Made by a program: the position numbers and the translations under genes. Positions 17,050 to 27,841 of a DNA stretch of 64,000 nucleotides are shown in pieces. The stretch comes from Bacteroidales bacterium (GTDB lineage: Bacteria > Bacteroidota > Bacteroidia > Bacteroidales > JAUNSR01), in assembly GCA_030539115.1 (NCBI GenBank), contig JAUNSR010000015.1:1-64000 (forward strand). The letters are read 5' to 3'. Below the pieces are notes generated by a model, which worked only from the letters and a program-made list of their open reading frames with translations, was not told the origin of the DNA and searched no databases. The number at the start of each line of letters is the position of its first letter. The first letter of the stretch is position 1.

Positions 17050-17112
17050 AACAGCCATAACTCACCTAAAGATGAGATACCAAACAAAATATATATAAAT
17101 GAAAGATGTCTC
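17050..17112 (+). repeat. Interspersed promoter-like repeat, copy A (degenerate)
   Basis: Shares CCATAACTCACCTAAAGATG and GAGATACC with the other copies, but the GGTAT arm and the GGCGCATTTGTACC part are eroded. Lies downstream of the nucleotidyltransferase gene. Confidence 0.6.
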
Positions 17113-17125
17113 TTATGTTTGATTA

Positions 17126-17713
17126 TTAAGGCATCCAAGTGACAATCCCATTAACCGGATTTAGTTTGCGCCAGTCTTCAAACTCTTTGTAATTTTTTAT
17201 TCCGTCTTTAATAACAGCTTGGTAATATTCAATTCCCATTATTTTTATATTATCAGGCGTTTCATATTTTAGTCTAATAATAGTTTCTTTTATTTCAGGA
17301 TTTAGACACGCTGAAATCTTTTCAGCCATCTTTTCAAAAAATCCATCATAAAGGGAACCTTTTAATATGTGAATCATATCAATAATCCAAATTCTTTTTT
17401 CTTCATCTTCATAAAAGGCGTGCCATTCAATACATTCTTCTTCGGTCAATATATTGTTGACATATTCTATTTTTTTTATTCTTGGATTTTTTGCCAATAG
17501 GGCCATCGCTTTAAAACTGTCTTCCACATTAATAGTATCAGAATATATATGAAAATCTATATCAAGATGATTCATTAAAAGTCCCATTTTTAATGACCCG
17601 ATCAAGTTAGCTTTAGCGCCAATTGAACTCCAAACATTAATAATGTCAAGATAATTAATGATTTTCCACGCTTTTTTCTGATTATTGTTAGAGAGTTTAA
17701 TTATATTGTCCAT
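17126..17713 (-). CDS. Nucleotidyltransferase-like protein
   Basis: A 195-residue soluble protein. Near residues 33-57 it has GAKANLIGSLKMGLLMNHLD-IDFHI, the G-S-x(n)-D-x-D pattern of minimal (MNT/KNTase-like) nucleotidyltransferases. The rest is helical, with W-x-A-F-Y-E-D-E-E-K-R-I-W-I-I-D, a third carboxylate strand of the same fold. The substrate is unknown. It is a single gene flanked by two repeat copies. It could be a small-molecule or protein nucleotidylyltransferase, or an inactive relative. Confidence 0.6.
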   Translation of the reverse strand: MDNIIKLSNNNQKKAWKIINYLDIINVWSSIGAKANLIGSLKMGLLMNHLDIDFHIYSDTINVEDSFKAMALLAKNPRIKKIEYVNNILTEEECIEWHAFYEDEEKRIWIIDMIHILKGSLYDGFFEKMAEKISACLNPEIKETIIRLKYETPDNIKIMGIEYYQAVIKDGIKNYKEFEDWRKLNPVNGIVTWMP

Positions 17714-17783
17714 TGATAATTAAATATTTATAAAAATTTAAAATTGTATCTGCATTGGAAACAAATCGATATTTGTTAAATAT

Positions 17784-17862
17784 AAAATCGCCAAAACTCA
17801 CCTAAAGATGAGATACCACACAAAAGGTATATAAAAGGCGCATTCGTACCTTAGTGTTAAAT
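17784..17862 (+). repeat. Interspersed promoter-like repeat, copy B
   Basis: Contains AAAATCGCC, GAGATACC, AAAAGGTATATAAAAGGCGC and GTACCTTAGTGTTAA. An ATG follows the TACCTTAG box by 25 bases at 17879 within ATATACAAATGA, exactly as in copies D and F, but it opens only nine codons (MNIVQYIIL, stop at 17906-17908). The esterase gene starts 120 bases further on. Confidence 0.8.
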
Positions 17863-17987
17863 ATTAAATTATATACAAATGAATATAGTTCAATATATTA
17901 TATTATAATTTGAATATATTAATTAAAGATGTTTTATTTATTGTAATTTAGGGAATAAAATTAGGTAATTTTAAAATATATAATTAA

Positions 17988-19193
<1,206 letters not shown>

Positions 19194-19223
19194 TTATTAG
19201 ATATTAGCAAATGATATGCAAAT

Positions 19224-19263
19224 AAAGAATAGAATATCCTTTTTGAGGAGTATTCTATTCTTT
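19224..19263 (+). terminator. Terminator after the esterase gene
   Basis: Inverted arms AAAGAATAGAATA (19224-19236) and TATTCTATTCTTT (19251-19263), followed by G and a run of seven Ts. Confidence 0.8.
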
Positions 19264-19342
19264 GTTTTTTTATTACAATTTGATCCAATTACATATTAAT
19301 CCTTTATAATAGAAAAGATTATGGAACATTTGCAATGCTTAC

Positions 19343-19885
19343 TTATATTATATTTTTCCCCATATTATAAGCATCAATTAATCCTTTGTTATCTTTAATC
19401 TCCCCAGTATGCCAAACACCAAGCCCATAACATACCCCTTTAATAGATGGATTTTCCAAACAATCTAAAAAGCCTGTTATATTCTCAACCGCTCTGTATG
19501 CCTGCTTTTCACTATTTTCAGCTGCTGTAACAATAAAATAAAAGTCTTTGTTCTGCATTTTTGTATATTCTCCACAACATCTATCTATTAATGTTTTCAA
19601 TTGAGCCGACATTGCATAGAAGTATAATGGTGTTGCCATAACAATTACATCTGCATTTATCATCTTCTCTATAATAAATTTAGCATCATCTTTTTGATTG
19701 CATGGCTTATTATAAGTGCTGCATAAATCGCATCCGGTACAATAATTAATTAAGTAATCGGAAAGTCTTATCTTTTCAACAATACTGTTATTTTCTTTTG
19801 TTCCTTTTATAAATTCGTCACACATAGCATCCGAATTGCTTTTTCTTCTTGGAGAAGAGGAAATCACTAAAATTTTCTTTGACAT
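19343..19885 (-). CDS. NADPH-dependent FMN reductase-like flavoprotein
   Basis: A 180-residue flavodoxin-fold protein: phosphate loop ISSSPRRKSNSDAMCDEF at the N-terminus, an iron-sulfur-flavoprotein-like Cys cluster C-T-G-C-D-L-C at about 49-55 followed by KPCNQKDD, then MATPLYFYAMSAQLKTLIDR binding the flavin ring. Such iron-sulfur-flavoprotein relatives transfer electrons from NAD(P)H to small acceptors. Stands alone, oppositely oriented to both neighbours. Confidence 0.88.
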   Translation of the reverse strand: MSKKILVISSSPRRKSNSDAMCDEFIKGTKENNSIVEKIRLSDYLINYCTGCDLCSTYNKPCNQKDDAKFIIEKMINADVIVMATPLYFYAMSAQLKTLIDRCCGEYTKMQNKDFYFIVTAAENSEKQAYRAVENITGFLDCLENPSIKGVCYGLGVWHTGEIKDNKGLIDAYNMGKNII

Positions 19886-20254
19886 ATCTTTTTGAAATTA
19901 TTATTAATAAGTTTTATCACTCCACAAAATGTTATTTTATATGTTCTTTTTTGCAATTTATAATTAACACTATAAATATTGCATATTTTATAATGTTTAT
20001 AACTCTTTGACAAAAATAGATTTAAACATGTTTTTCAATACACACTGTTTTACTGAAAATATTACCATTATTACTGAAATATCAAATTATTCCCTGATAG
20101 ATATATTTTTCTAAGTAAATAAGGCCTCTTTTTTGTCTTGGATGATTAATATGATATGAATTAATCGTTTTAAACTCTTCTATTTGTCAAATTGTTAAGA
20201 GGTTATTGATAAATCCCAACATTTTTACTCTTGTGATTAAAAAGGGTTTATAGA
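19886..20254. other. Intergenic, nothing recognised
   Basis: AT-rich divergent region between the flavoprotein and the ZIP transporter. It must hold both promoters, but no TAnnTTTG box stands out and there is no strong hairpin. Confidence 0.4.
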
Positions 20255-21061
20255 ATGTTTTTATTTATGGATATAAGTATAATAAATAGTTTTTTAGTAA
20301 CATTTATAGCCGGTCTTGCATTAATAATAGGAGCTTTATTGTCTCTTTTTATAAAGTCAGGAAAAAGAGATCTTTTTCCGTTGATTCTTAGTCTTACAGG
20401 AGGAATAATGCTTTTTATATCATTTGTAGATTTTCTTCCATCATCAATAAAGCTATTATCACAATTTTATTCAAATGAAGATGCTTTCAGATTTGCTATA
20501 TTTTCATTTTTCTTTGGATTGTTGACTACAACTCCGGTAGATATGCTTCTTTCTTTTTTTCAAAGAAAATTTCTTAACCGGACAGTTAGGCCTTTACAGC
20601 TTAAAAAAAAACAACATTTCGAATTAAATTTCTTTATTTTTTTATCAATAACGATACATAACTTTTTTGATGGAATAGCAACATTCTTTTCATATTTTAC
20701 TGATTTGTATGTAGCAATTCCAATATTGGTCTCTATAGTTGCTCATAATATACCTGAGGGAGCGGTAATTTTTCTTGTAATTTTTAATATGACAAGAAGC
20801 AAAAAAAAAGCATTTATTTATTGTACAATCAGTGCCTTGGCAGGTCCTTTTGGTGCTGTGGTTACAATATTTATTTTAAGCTTAGGAGTCCCTGCAATGT
20901 TAAATGGAATAATTTTTGCATTTTTAGCCGGCTTAATAGTAAACACAGCCTTAAACGAGCTAATCCCTGCATCTGAAATAAAAGGGACCCATCAACTTTC
21001 AATAAAAGGTATAATTGCAGGCATGTTTTTTATGGCAATTATTATGATTTTCTTCCATTAA
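20255..21061 (+). CDS. ZIP-family metal transporter
   Basis: A 268-residue inner-membrane protein with eight hydrophobic segments. The paired metal-site helices read HNFFDGIATFFSYF and HNIPEGAVIFLVIF, the H-N-x-x-D/P-G and H-N-x-P-E-G signatures of ZupT-like ZIP importers for zinc and other divalent metals. An N-terminal TGGIMLFISFVDFLP helix supplies the usual E/D-x-x-P position. The loop between helices III and IV is short and basic (RPLQLKKKQHFE). The start could equally be the ATG at 20267 (MDISIINSF). No operon partners. Confidence 0.9.
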   Translation: MFLFMDISIINSFLVTFIAGLALIIGALLSLFIKSGKRDLFPLILSLTGGIMLFISFVDFLPSSIKLLSQFYSNEDAFRFAIFSFFFGLLTTTPVDMLLSFFQRKFLNRTVRPLQLKKKQHFELNFFIFLSITIHNFFDGIATFFSYFTDLYVAIPILVSIVAHNIPEGAVIFLVIFNMTRSKKKAFIYCTISALAGPFGAVVTIFILSLGVPAMLNGIIFAFLAGLIVNTALNELIPASEIKGTHQLSIKGIIAGMFFMAIIMIFFH

Positions 21062-21075
21062 AAAATTGAGACCAA

Positions 21076-21564
21076 TTATTTATTCTTTACATGAACTAAA
21101 GATACAGGATTCATTCCTCCATCTTTGTAAGAAAAAATCTGAAAATAAATATATTTATGATCCGGATGTTCCCAAACTTCCACACAGAGAGGAGAATCTT
21201 GATTACTCTTAAATTTTAAAATTTCATCCAAATCATCGTTATGAATAATATTCATTATTTCATCATAAAATCCATTGTCCAAATTATATCTAATAGGCTT
21301 TATCACTTTGCCGCTTTCTTTAATGACAAAATGTCTATTTCCCGAGAGGGCTTTGTAAATGCCAATTCCTAAGAAAATTGCAGCTGCCATGCCAAGAAAT
21401 AACATTAAAAGAGAGTCATAATTATATTCTCTTCCAGAGAACCATAAAAAAGGAATAGATATAATAATTATTATAAAGGAAATATAAGCTTTTTTATATC
21501 TTACTTCTATTTCTCCTTTACTTAATCTTTGTATTTTATCTTCTACTTTAAGAAATGTATTCAT
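21076..21564 (-). CDS. Small membrane protein, paralogue of next gene
   Basis: A 162-residue protein: a cytosolic start (LKVEDKIQRLSKGEIEVRYK), two membrane helices (about 30-47 and 52-70), then a soluble mixed alpha/beta domain with VIKPIRYNLDN, SPLCVEVWEHPDHKYIYFQI. It aligns along its length with the product of 21583-22089 (IKPYRINLNS, SPLSLEIWWKDGHPYAYLQL), so the two are tandem duplicates. Family and function not recognised. Confidence 0.7.
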   Translation of the reverse strand: MNTFLKVEDKIQRLSKGEIEVRYKKAYISFIIIIISIPFLWFSGREYNYDSLLMLFLGMAAAIFLGIGIYKALSGNRHFVIKESGKVIKPIRYNLDNGFYDEIMNIIHNDDLDEILKFKSNQDSPLCVEVWEHPDHKYIYFQIFSYKDGGMNPVSLVHVKNK

Positions 21565-21582
21565 AACAAAAGACTTTTTTCT

Positions 21583-22089
21583 TTATATGTTTTTTAAATT
21601 TTTGATAGAGACTTTTATTATTTCAGAAATTGGCAGATCCCCATCTTTATCTGAAAGATATAATTGTAGATAAGCATAAGGATGACCATCTTTCCACCAT
21701 ATTTCCAAACTTAAAGGACTTGGAGCGTTCACGGTATAGGATAAGGCTTTCTCTACATCTCCACTATTTATTAAATATAAAATATTATCTTTTTCTTGAG
21801 AGTTAAGATTAATTCTATATGGTTTAATTACACCACGAGGAGAATTAAGTACAAAATATTCTCTTTGAGAAAGTACAAAGAAAGCCCCTGTAATAAGAAT
21901 CATTATTCCGATAATGCTTTCATACCAACTTATGCTGTTATTATATGAAGATTCTTTCCCGGCAATCCAGATAATTACGGCTCCGATAAAAATCACAACA
22001 ACGGGTAAAATAGGAAGTATCTTTCTTTTTCTTATTGTTCCTTCACTCAGTTCCTGTATTTTATCTTTTATTTTTATAAATGTTGTCAT
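21583..22089 (-). CDS. Small membrane protein, paralogue of previous gene
   Basis: A 168-residue protein with the same architecture as its neighbour: IKIKDKIQELSEGTIRKRK, two membrane helices (ILPILPVVVIFIGAVIIWIA, then SIIGIMILITGAFFVL), then a soluble domain. The 18-base spacing indicates one transcript with 21076-21564. Identity between the two is modest, so the duplication is old. Confidence 0.7.
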   Translation of the reverse strand: MTTFIKIKDKIQELSEGTIRKRKILPILPVVVIFIGAVIIWIAGKESSYNNSISWYESIIGIMILITGAFFVLSQREYFVLNSPRGVIKPYRINLNSQEKDNILYLINSGDVEKALSYTVNAPSPLSLEIWWKDGHPYAYLQLYLSDKDGDLPISEIIKVSIKNLKNI

Positions 22090-22583
22090 AAAATATTATT
22101 TATTATTTATAATTTGCTAAGTATCCATTACTTATAACAATCTATAAAATAGAAGGTTTTAATTATTTACTTTGAGAATGAATACTCTCTTGATGTTGTA
22201 AGTGTAATTGAGATGGATCAAGGAGTTGATAAGTTCAATTATCAAACAGTATTTATATTGATTATTTAAAAACTTATCACAATGATGGCAAATGTTGCTT
22301 TTGATGTATGCTACAATACGGCGACTTGAAAGACTTGGAGATCATAGCGCTTGTTGAAGAGGTCATTTTTTATCTTGATGCAAAAATTCTTAAACATCTA
22401 AATAAAACTGATGAAGATTTTGAATAATTTGAATTCAACCTATAAATTAAAAAGCACTTTGAGAAAATAAAATTTCCAAAAGTGCTTTTTAATGTGATAA
22501 ACAACAGCTAAAAAAATATTTAATTTCTAATTGTTTTTTAAGGTGTTACAACATACAATTATTTTTTTTGAATAGGGTATAAC
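22090..22583. other. Intergenic with a possible transposase fragment
   Basis: At 22308-22427 (+) a 39-codon frame reads GDLKDLEIIALVEEVIFYLD, which resembles the start of IS982-type transposases (L-x-D-x-E-I-I-A-L), and ends in TAA. Upstream pieces in other frames suggest more debris. No complete gene. The rest is AT-rich spacer apart from the terminator at 22449-22490. Confidence 0.3.
22449..22490. terminator. Bidirectional terminator hairpin
   Basis: Arms AAAAAGCACTTT (22449-22460) and AAAGTGCTTTTT (22479-22490) form a perfect 12-bp stem with A/T tails on both sides. Confidence 0.75.
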
Positions 22584-23786
22584 CTATAATTGATTTTCTT
22601 GAGAGGGTGTAAATATTTCTATATCTCCGGCATCTATTCTATAATATGGTTCATAATTTGAAACATCTTCAATAGATCCATCTTTCATAATCCTATCAAC
22701 TTTGCCATTGAAAGTAACATTCATAATAATATCTTTTTTAAAACTGCAGTTTACAACAGCAAGATAAGTTTTGCCATTCTTTTCTATTATAGAAAATATA
22801 GCATCATCACCATTTGTATTAAAAGAATTCACAAAAGAAGGTAAGTTTTCCAATTTCTTCGTTCCTTCAGGAATAGAATCTCCGGTATGATTAACAGAAA
22901 TAACTTTTGAATTTGCAAAAACAAAAGCACGATTTTGTATCTCTTTATTTAATTCTTTTACTCTATCATAAACAGGACCTCTTTTCTTATTTATAGTTAT
23001 TGGAGCTTGATGGAAATTCCAAGTTAAAGTATCCGGATTCCAATAAGTAAAATATTGAAGCACTTGAGCACCATAAGCAAGATTGCTATACATCTGAAGT
23101 TTTAATTCTGCCATTGTTGGAATTGGATAACTTGAATGAGCTGTTGCAAGAGCAAAAGCCCAGAAAGGAAGATTTGCTTTTCGAGATTCCTCTGAGACAA
23201 TCTCAAGATTCTTATACCAAAGAGGTTTCAGTTCATCGCCAACAACAGGATAGCAGTCGAAAGATACCAACGGGAGTTTTACCTCTTCGATAAATCTTTT
23301 TACATAACCTTGATATGTATCTCCTAATGCCTCTTCAGGAACCTCTACCGGAAGTAAATTAAGATATAATAAATGTGTGGAATCTGCCGCTTTAATTTTA
23401 TCAGCCCATTCCCGTAAATCAGGAAAACCTGAACAAACCGGTTCATCACAAAGAAAATAGCCTGCAAGAGCAGGGTGATTTTTTACAAGATTGACAACAC
23501 TGTCGGTATTTGTCCTTAGCTCATTGCACATAAACATAACCTTAATACCAACTTGTTGAGCAAAATCCAAAGACTTCTTTGCATCTTCTATATTATATAT
23601 ATGAGAAAAATTTATTGTAAAGCCTGCATCTTTAAGTTCTTGATATCTTTCAAGAGTTGCATCTTCAGCCGGGATACTATACCAGGAAAGAATAGGAATC
23701 TCTTCTTTAACTGGTGTTTTAGTATGATTGTTGCAAGCAAAGAAAAAAACAGGAATAATTAATAGAAAAAGAATTAAGCGTTTCAT
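22584..23786 (-). CDS. TIM-barrel glycoside-hydrolase-like lipoprotein
   Basis: Lipoprotein signal (LFLLIIPVFFFACNN, Cys about 18). The 400-residue body follows a beta/alpha barrel: ILSWYSIPAEDATLERYQEL, INFSHIYN, VGIKVMFMCNEL, HPALAGYFLCDEPVCSGFPD (Asp-Glu-Pro at the end of strand 4, a likely acid/base Glu), LPLVSFDCYPV, and ending with a beta-sandwich (FSIIEKNGKTYLAVVNCSFK). This is the pattern of GH42-like clan A enzymes, but I cannot name a family. It is 20 bases downstream of the GH71/99-like gene, so it belongs to the same glycan cluster. Probably on the cell surface or periplasmic membrane. Confidence 0.75.
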   Translation of the reverse strand: MKRLILFLLIIPVFFFACNNHTKTPVKEEIPILSWYSIPAEDATLERYQELKDAGFTINFSHIYNIEDAKKSLDFAQQVGIKVMFMCNELRTNTDSVVNLVKNHPALAGYFLCDEPVCSGFPDLREWADKIKAADSTHLLYLNLLPVEVPEEALGDTYQGYVKRFIEEVKLPLVSFDCYPVVGDELKPLWYKNLEIVSEESRKANLPFWAFALATAHSSYPIPTMAELKLQMYSNLAYGAQVLQYFTYWNPDTLTWNFHQAPITINKKRGPVYDRVKELNKEIQNRAFVFANSKVISVNHTGDSIPEGTKKLENLPSFVNSFNTNGDDAIFSIIEKNGKTYLAVVNCSFKKDIIMNVTFNGKVDRIMKDGSIEDVSNYEPYYRIDAGDIEIFTPSQENQL

Positions 23787-23806
23787 GATAATTGAATTTA
23801 AAAAAG

Positions 23807-25606
23807 TTATTGTTCAGAAAAAACATAATTAAACCTTGCGCCGGGAGCGACATCACCATTAACATAAAAGTCCATAATATCACCCTCATCCTGCATATTG
23901 TCATTCCATTTAAATTCCAAATTGATTTTTTTATTATCGAAATTTAAATCTTTTCTGGCAATTTTGATTGCCATCTTATTTTCTATTTGATAATATTCTG
24001 CTTTAGCAATTTTGTTCCACATCCATTTGCCCTTATAGTTTTTTTCAATAACCACCATATTATCTGAAGGGGAAATATGATTGACAACAAAATCATATCC
24101 ATACCATCCTGTATTTTTATCTCTGTCCGAATCAATAAAGAGCATCATCCAATTATGGTCAGAAGATGGAGTCATGTTATTGTCTGTTTCAACATAAAAA
24201 TAAATAAAGTCATTATCTCTTGCTACTTTAGCACCAACAATATCATTTCTTCCTGAGTTGTTAATATAATATTGATCATATCTTCCTCTATGATTCCGGT
24301 GTATAGTGTTTCCTTTGTAAGATGAAAAATAAGGAGACACACTTTCCCAATCTTTAAAATTTTTAATGTCTATATTTTTCGGCTTTGAAACATTTTCAGG
24401 CTTATTCATTCCTTTAAATTTTCTTACATTATCAACAAGTTGATAATAATATACATCACCTTTATCACCCCAACCTTTATTGGGCTCAATATCACGACTA
24501 CAATCCCAATTATATTGATCGACAAAAGAAAAAGGGATTCCGGTCCATGGGTCCTGCCATTGACCGGCAATATATTCATTCCATCCTGTAATAAAAACAA
24601 GTTCAGGTTGAAGCTCAAATGCTCTATCCCATTGTTCTTGAAAATTCCATCCATACAGATAAGAATCAACTCTTGGGTCAAAACCATTTTTAACTGAATA
24701 ACTTCTACTGTGAGCTCCTTCAAGATTAAACGCACTGCAATGACCTTTTGTCTCCGGAGAAGCATTTTGTGCAACACCCACAGTTACCTCTTCAAAAGTT
24801 CCATTATCTTGCTTTACGTAACCATGTTGAGGATAATTTTCAAGCCAGCCCCATTGATCATTTCTTTTTGGACCATCAACATAGTCAGGCTGACCTGGCC
24901 TAAAAGTGAAAAAGTTTTTAATCTCTTTATCTATGCCTGAATTGGAAAGATTGTCAGGATAGGCCATAATACAAGGTTTTCCCTTCCAATAAAACCAAAG
25001 ATTTTGATATTTCTTTGATTTATAGACATCATTATATAGCTGTCGCAACGATACTAAAGAATTTTCCAGAGGTCCAAAAGGAAGCATAAAAGCAATTTTT
25101 GGAACATCAACACCATCATTCTGAGCTTTATCCCAAGTTTCCATAAGAGCCTCATAAGACTCTTTCCATGTCAGACTGCCATTTGTACAGTCAAAAAAGA
25201 CTGCATCAACTCCTGCATCAGCAAGCATTTCTGCATGTTTTCTCAACACCCATTTATCAGTAGTTTTATAATAACCCAAAAGAGGTTGTTCCCAAAAGAA
25301 GAACCCGGGTTGTTTGTTTCCCCAAGCAGGATGATGATAGTCTTTCATCGCTTCTGGATGTTTCCTTACTATTTCTGTAATATTTTTGACTTGATATGTA
25401 GTATCATCAATACCTTGATGCCATGTCCAATAGAACATAGCAACATATTTATCTTTTTTCTTATCGCCTGCAATATTGTAATCAGAGACTTTTCTTCCAA
25501 GAGCATCAGTTGCGCTCCAAAAATCACTATTTACTTTTTGTGCATTCAAGAGAAAATGTGAAAGGACAAAAACAATTGAGAGAAAGTATATTTTCTTGCT
25601 TTGCAT
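23807..25606 (-). CDS. GH71/GH99/WbsX-like exported protein with CBM9-like tail
   Basis: Signal peptide (KIYFLSIVFVLSHFLLNAQ), then a catalytic-type barrel: FYWTWHQGID, FFFWEQPLLGYY, HAEMLADAGVDAVFFDCTNG, and VFITGWNEYIAGQWQDPW, the W-N-E-Y/W motif that closes the active site in GH99 and WbsX-like proteins. The last 180 residues form a DOMON/CBM9-like module (HNWMMLFIDSDRDKNTGWYG). It likely acts on or binds a plant or host polysaccharide. It is a paralogue of the product of 25686-27719, with the same two-domain layout but shorter. Confidence 0.82.
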   Translation of the reverse strand: MQSKKIYFLSIVFVLSHFLLNAQKVNSDFWSATDALGRKVSDYNIAGDKKKDKYVAMFYWTWHQGIDDTTYQVKNITEIVRKHPEAMKDYHHPAWGNKQPGFFFWEQPLLGYYKTTDKWVLRKHAEMLADAGVDAVFFDCTNGSLTWKESYEALMETWDKAQNDGVDVPKIAFMLPFGPLENSLVSLRQLYNDVYKSKKYQNLWFYWKGKPCIMAYPDNLSNSGIDKEIKNFFTFRPGQPDYVDGPKRNDQWGWLENYPQHGYVKQDNGTFEEVTVGVAQNASPETKGHCSAFNLEGAHSRSYSVKNGFDPRVDSYLYGWNFQEQWDRAFELQPELVFITGWNEYIAGQWQDPWTGIPFSFVDQYNWDCSRDIEPNKGWGDKGDVYYYQLVDNVRKFKGMNKPENVSKPKNIDIKNFKDWESVSPYFSSYKGNTIHRNHRGRYDQYYINNSGRNDIVGAKVARDNDFIYFYVETDNNMTPSSDHNWMMLFIDSDRDKNTGWYGYDFVVNHISPSDNMVVIEKNYKGKWMWNKIAKAEYYQIENKMAIKIARKDLNFDNKKINLEFKWNDNMQDEGDIMDFYVNGDVAPGARFNYVFSEQ

Positions 25607-25685
25607 TTATGTATAATTAAATTTTTCTCATTAAATCGGAAACAAGTATTTTTTCTATTAGAGAATTATAGTTAAAAGAATATTA

Positions 25686-27719
25686 TTATTTATTCCAAAT
25701 ACATCTATAATTAAAGCGTCTGTTCGGAGCAGTATCGCCATCAGTGCAAAGAGATATAGGATCTTTAAGTTCCACCGAATTGTCTGTCCATTTAAAATCA
25801 AATATCACTTTGTCTTTGTTTAGACCAAGTTGTTTTCTTGGAACTGAAATAACCATTTTATTTCCATCAACTATATAATCCAGCTCCTCAACTTTTTCCC
25901 AAATAGATTTTTCCTGATTATATTTCATAAGAGTGGTTGTATTTTCATTCAAGACCTGCTTATTAATTATATAATCATAACCAAACCAACCGGTATCGGG
26001 ATTATTGTCAGCATCAATAAGAAGCATCATCCAATTATTATCCTTATAACTTGTTATATCAGACGCTGTTGAAACAAAAAAGAAAAGATTTTTTTTATCA
26101 AAGGCAACTTTTGAAGAAACAATATCATTTCTTCCCGAATTATTTAAATAATGAATGCCCCCATATCCTTTGGCATCACGATGGAAAACATCACCTTTAG
26201 TATCATAATAGGTAACATCAATTTTATCCCACTGCGAGAAATTATTGTCAAGCTTTATTTTATTTAATCCTTTATTTTCAGGAATTGCTCTTACTCCTTT
26301 ATATTTCCTAATATTCTGAGCCATTTGCATATAATAGTTGTCAGTATAGCCACCCTTCATTGGATGAATGCAACGATTAAATTCAGAATTATATTGATCA
26401 ACAAAAAAGAACGGATTTTTTCTTCCAAGCCACATTGTAACCTCATCATTAATTGGATATTTACCTGCAGTCCATTCATTCCAATCATTAATATATAGAA
26501 ATTCAGGATTAGCAGCTAAAGCCTCATCCCATCTTTCTTGAAAATAAATGCCATAACCTTCAGGATTTTCAACAGTTTTGCCAAGCCAAGGAACATAAGT
26601 TGGCTCAGGCAAGTCATATTCATTGAGTTTCGGTTCTCCATTAGCCTTAGACCAAGACTTTCCAACGCCTATCGGCTCCTTTGTCATTGTAACAGGATGC
26701 TGTGCAGGAGTTACTGCAGCTTGTTCCCTTTTGCCATTATGAAGAGAAAGAAGCTCTTCAGGCTTCAATTTTTTGATTTTTTCATCTGCCATACTGTATC
26801 CGAAGCTCCAATTATCTTCTGTTCCAATAAATCTTTCTCCTGCCCATTTATAATAACCCCACCACATTGTTCTTAAAGTAAAAAAGTTTTTTACCTCATT
26901 TGAATAGTCTTTATAATATTTTTCAGTGTAAAAAGGATTGCCATAATGAGGGTTATTTTTATTAGTAACTGCATCTTCATCATAATGAAGATTAGGATTT
27001 GGAGTGTCTTGCCCATTTGCATCATATTTTGGCCTTCCATTATATAATAGCAATGGCTTTCCATCCCATTTAAACCAAAGATCAGGATATTTATTTTGGG
27101 CATAAATTCTTTCATACAAATCTTGGACAACTGTTATTACAGGCCCATTAAAAGCCCAGAAGCAAAATTGAGGCGTTTTATTTCCTTCGGCTCTCATCTT
27201 CTCAATAGTAGAAAAAGTTACCTCCCATTCATCCCAATATCTTACAGCATTGGTTACATCCATAATTAAAACATCCACACCTGCATCAGCAAGCATTGAA
27301 ATATCTTTTCTTATCACCCATTCATCTTGGCTAAGGAAATAACCCATCTCCGGTTCACCCCAATGATAGGAACCTTCTGTCCAAAGAGGATTATTCGAAT
27401 CAAGTCTTGCCGATGGATCTTTTGTAAGGATTTTAGTAACATCTGCATTATAAGGCGATTTCATATTTGCAAGTCCTTGTGTATGCCAAGTAATATAGAA
27501 AATACCAACTACTCTTCTTTGATCATTTTTTAGAGGTCCCGCTGTTGAAATATCAGGCATTGTTCTGCCTAAAGCATCAGAGGCAACCCAAGTATCAGGA
27601 TATATATCAGTGTACTTATAATCGTTTTGTTGAGAAAATAAATTTCCATTATTAATTAATGTAAGTGCTAATGTCGATATTAGAACAACATTTTTTTTCT
27701 TTATAAATTTGAGTTTCAT
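25686..27719 (-). CDS. GH71/GH99/WbsX-like exported protein, paralogue
   Basis: A 677-residue product with signal peptide (VVLISTLALTLINNGNLFSQ). It carries the same landmarks as its neighbour: FYITWHTQGL, GYFLSQDEWVIRKDISMLAD, VDVLIMDVTNAVRYWDEW, DWNEWTAGKYP, and a CBM9-like tail (NNWMMLLIDADNNPDTGWFG). A roughly 70-residue insertion (about 210-370) distinguishes it. The 79-base gap to the next gene suggests co-transcription. Paralogues with different insertions may recognise different linkages of one glycan. Confidence 0.82.
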   Translation of the reverse strand: MKLKFIKKKNVVLISTLALTLINNGNLFSQQNDYKYTDIYPDTWVASDALGRTMPDISTAGPLKNDQRRVVGIFYITWHTQGLANMKSPYNADVTKILTKDPSARLDSNNPLWTEGSYHWGEPEMGYFLSQDEWVIRKDISMLADAGVDVLIMDVTNAVRYWDEWEVTFSTIEKMRAEGNKTPQFCFWAFNGPVITVVQDLYERIYAQNKYPDLWFKWDGKPLLLYNGRPKYDANGQDTPNPNLHYDEDAVTNKNNPHYGNPFYTEKYYKDYSNEVKNFFTLRTMWWGYYKWAGERFIGTEDNWSFGYSMADEKIKKLKPEELLSLHNGKREQAAVTPAQHPVTMTKEPIGVGKSWSKANGEPKLNEYDLPEPTYVPWLGKTVENPEGYGIYFQERWDEALAANPEFLYINDWNEWTAGKYPINDEVTMWLGRKNPFFFVDQYNSEFNRCIHPMKGGYTDNYYMQMAQNIRKYKGVRAIPENKGLNKIKLDNNFSQWDKIDVTYYDTKGDVFHRDAKGYGGIHYLNNSGRNDIVSSKVAFDKKNLFFFVSTASDITSYKDNNWMMLLIDADNNPDTGWFGYDYIINKQVLNENTTTLMKYNQEKSIWEKVEELDYIVDGNKMVISVPRKQLGLNKDKVIFDFKWTDNSVELKDPISLCTDGDTAPNRRFNYRCIWNK

Positions 27720-27841
27720 GTATTTGAGGTTTATATATTATTTTTTTTCGATAAGAATAAAATAGCTATTTTATTCTAAAGTGTTTTATTCATAATTGAT
27801 AATATAAAATGACATGCTGAATTCAATTCACAAATGCAATT
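27720..27841. other. Intergenic between glycan gene and IS30 remnant
   Basis: AT-rich; no gene. Promoter of the 25686-27719 gene should lie here, but no clear -7 box is visible. Confidence 0.3.

Noticed and set aside
16932-17138. A 68-codon minus-strand frame
   Set aside because: About a third of it is repeat copy A read backwards; the same peptide phrase appears opposite copy F. No coding evidence otherwise.
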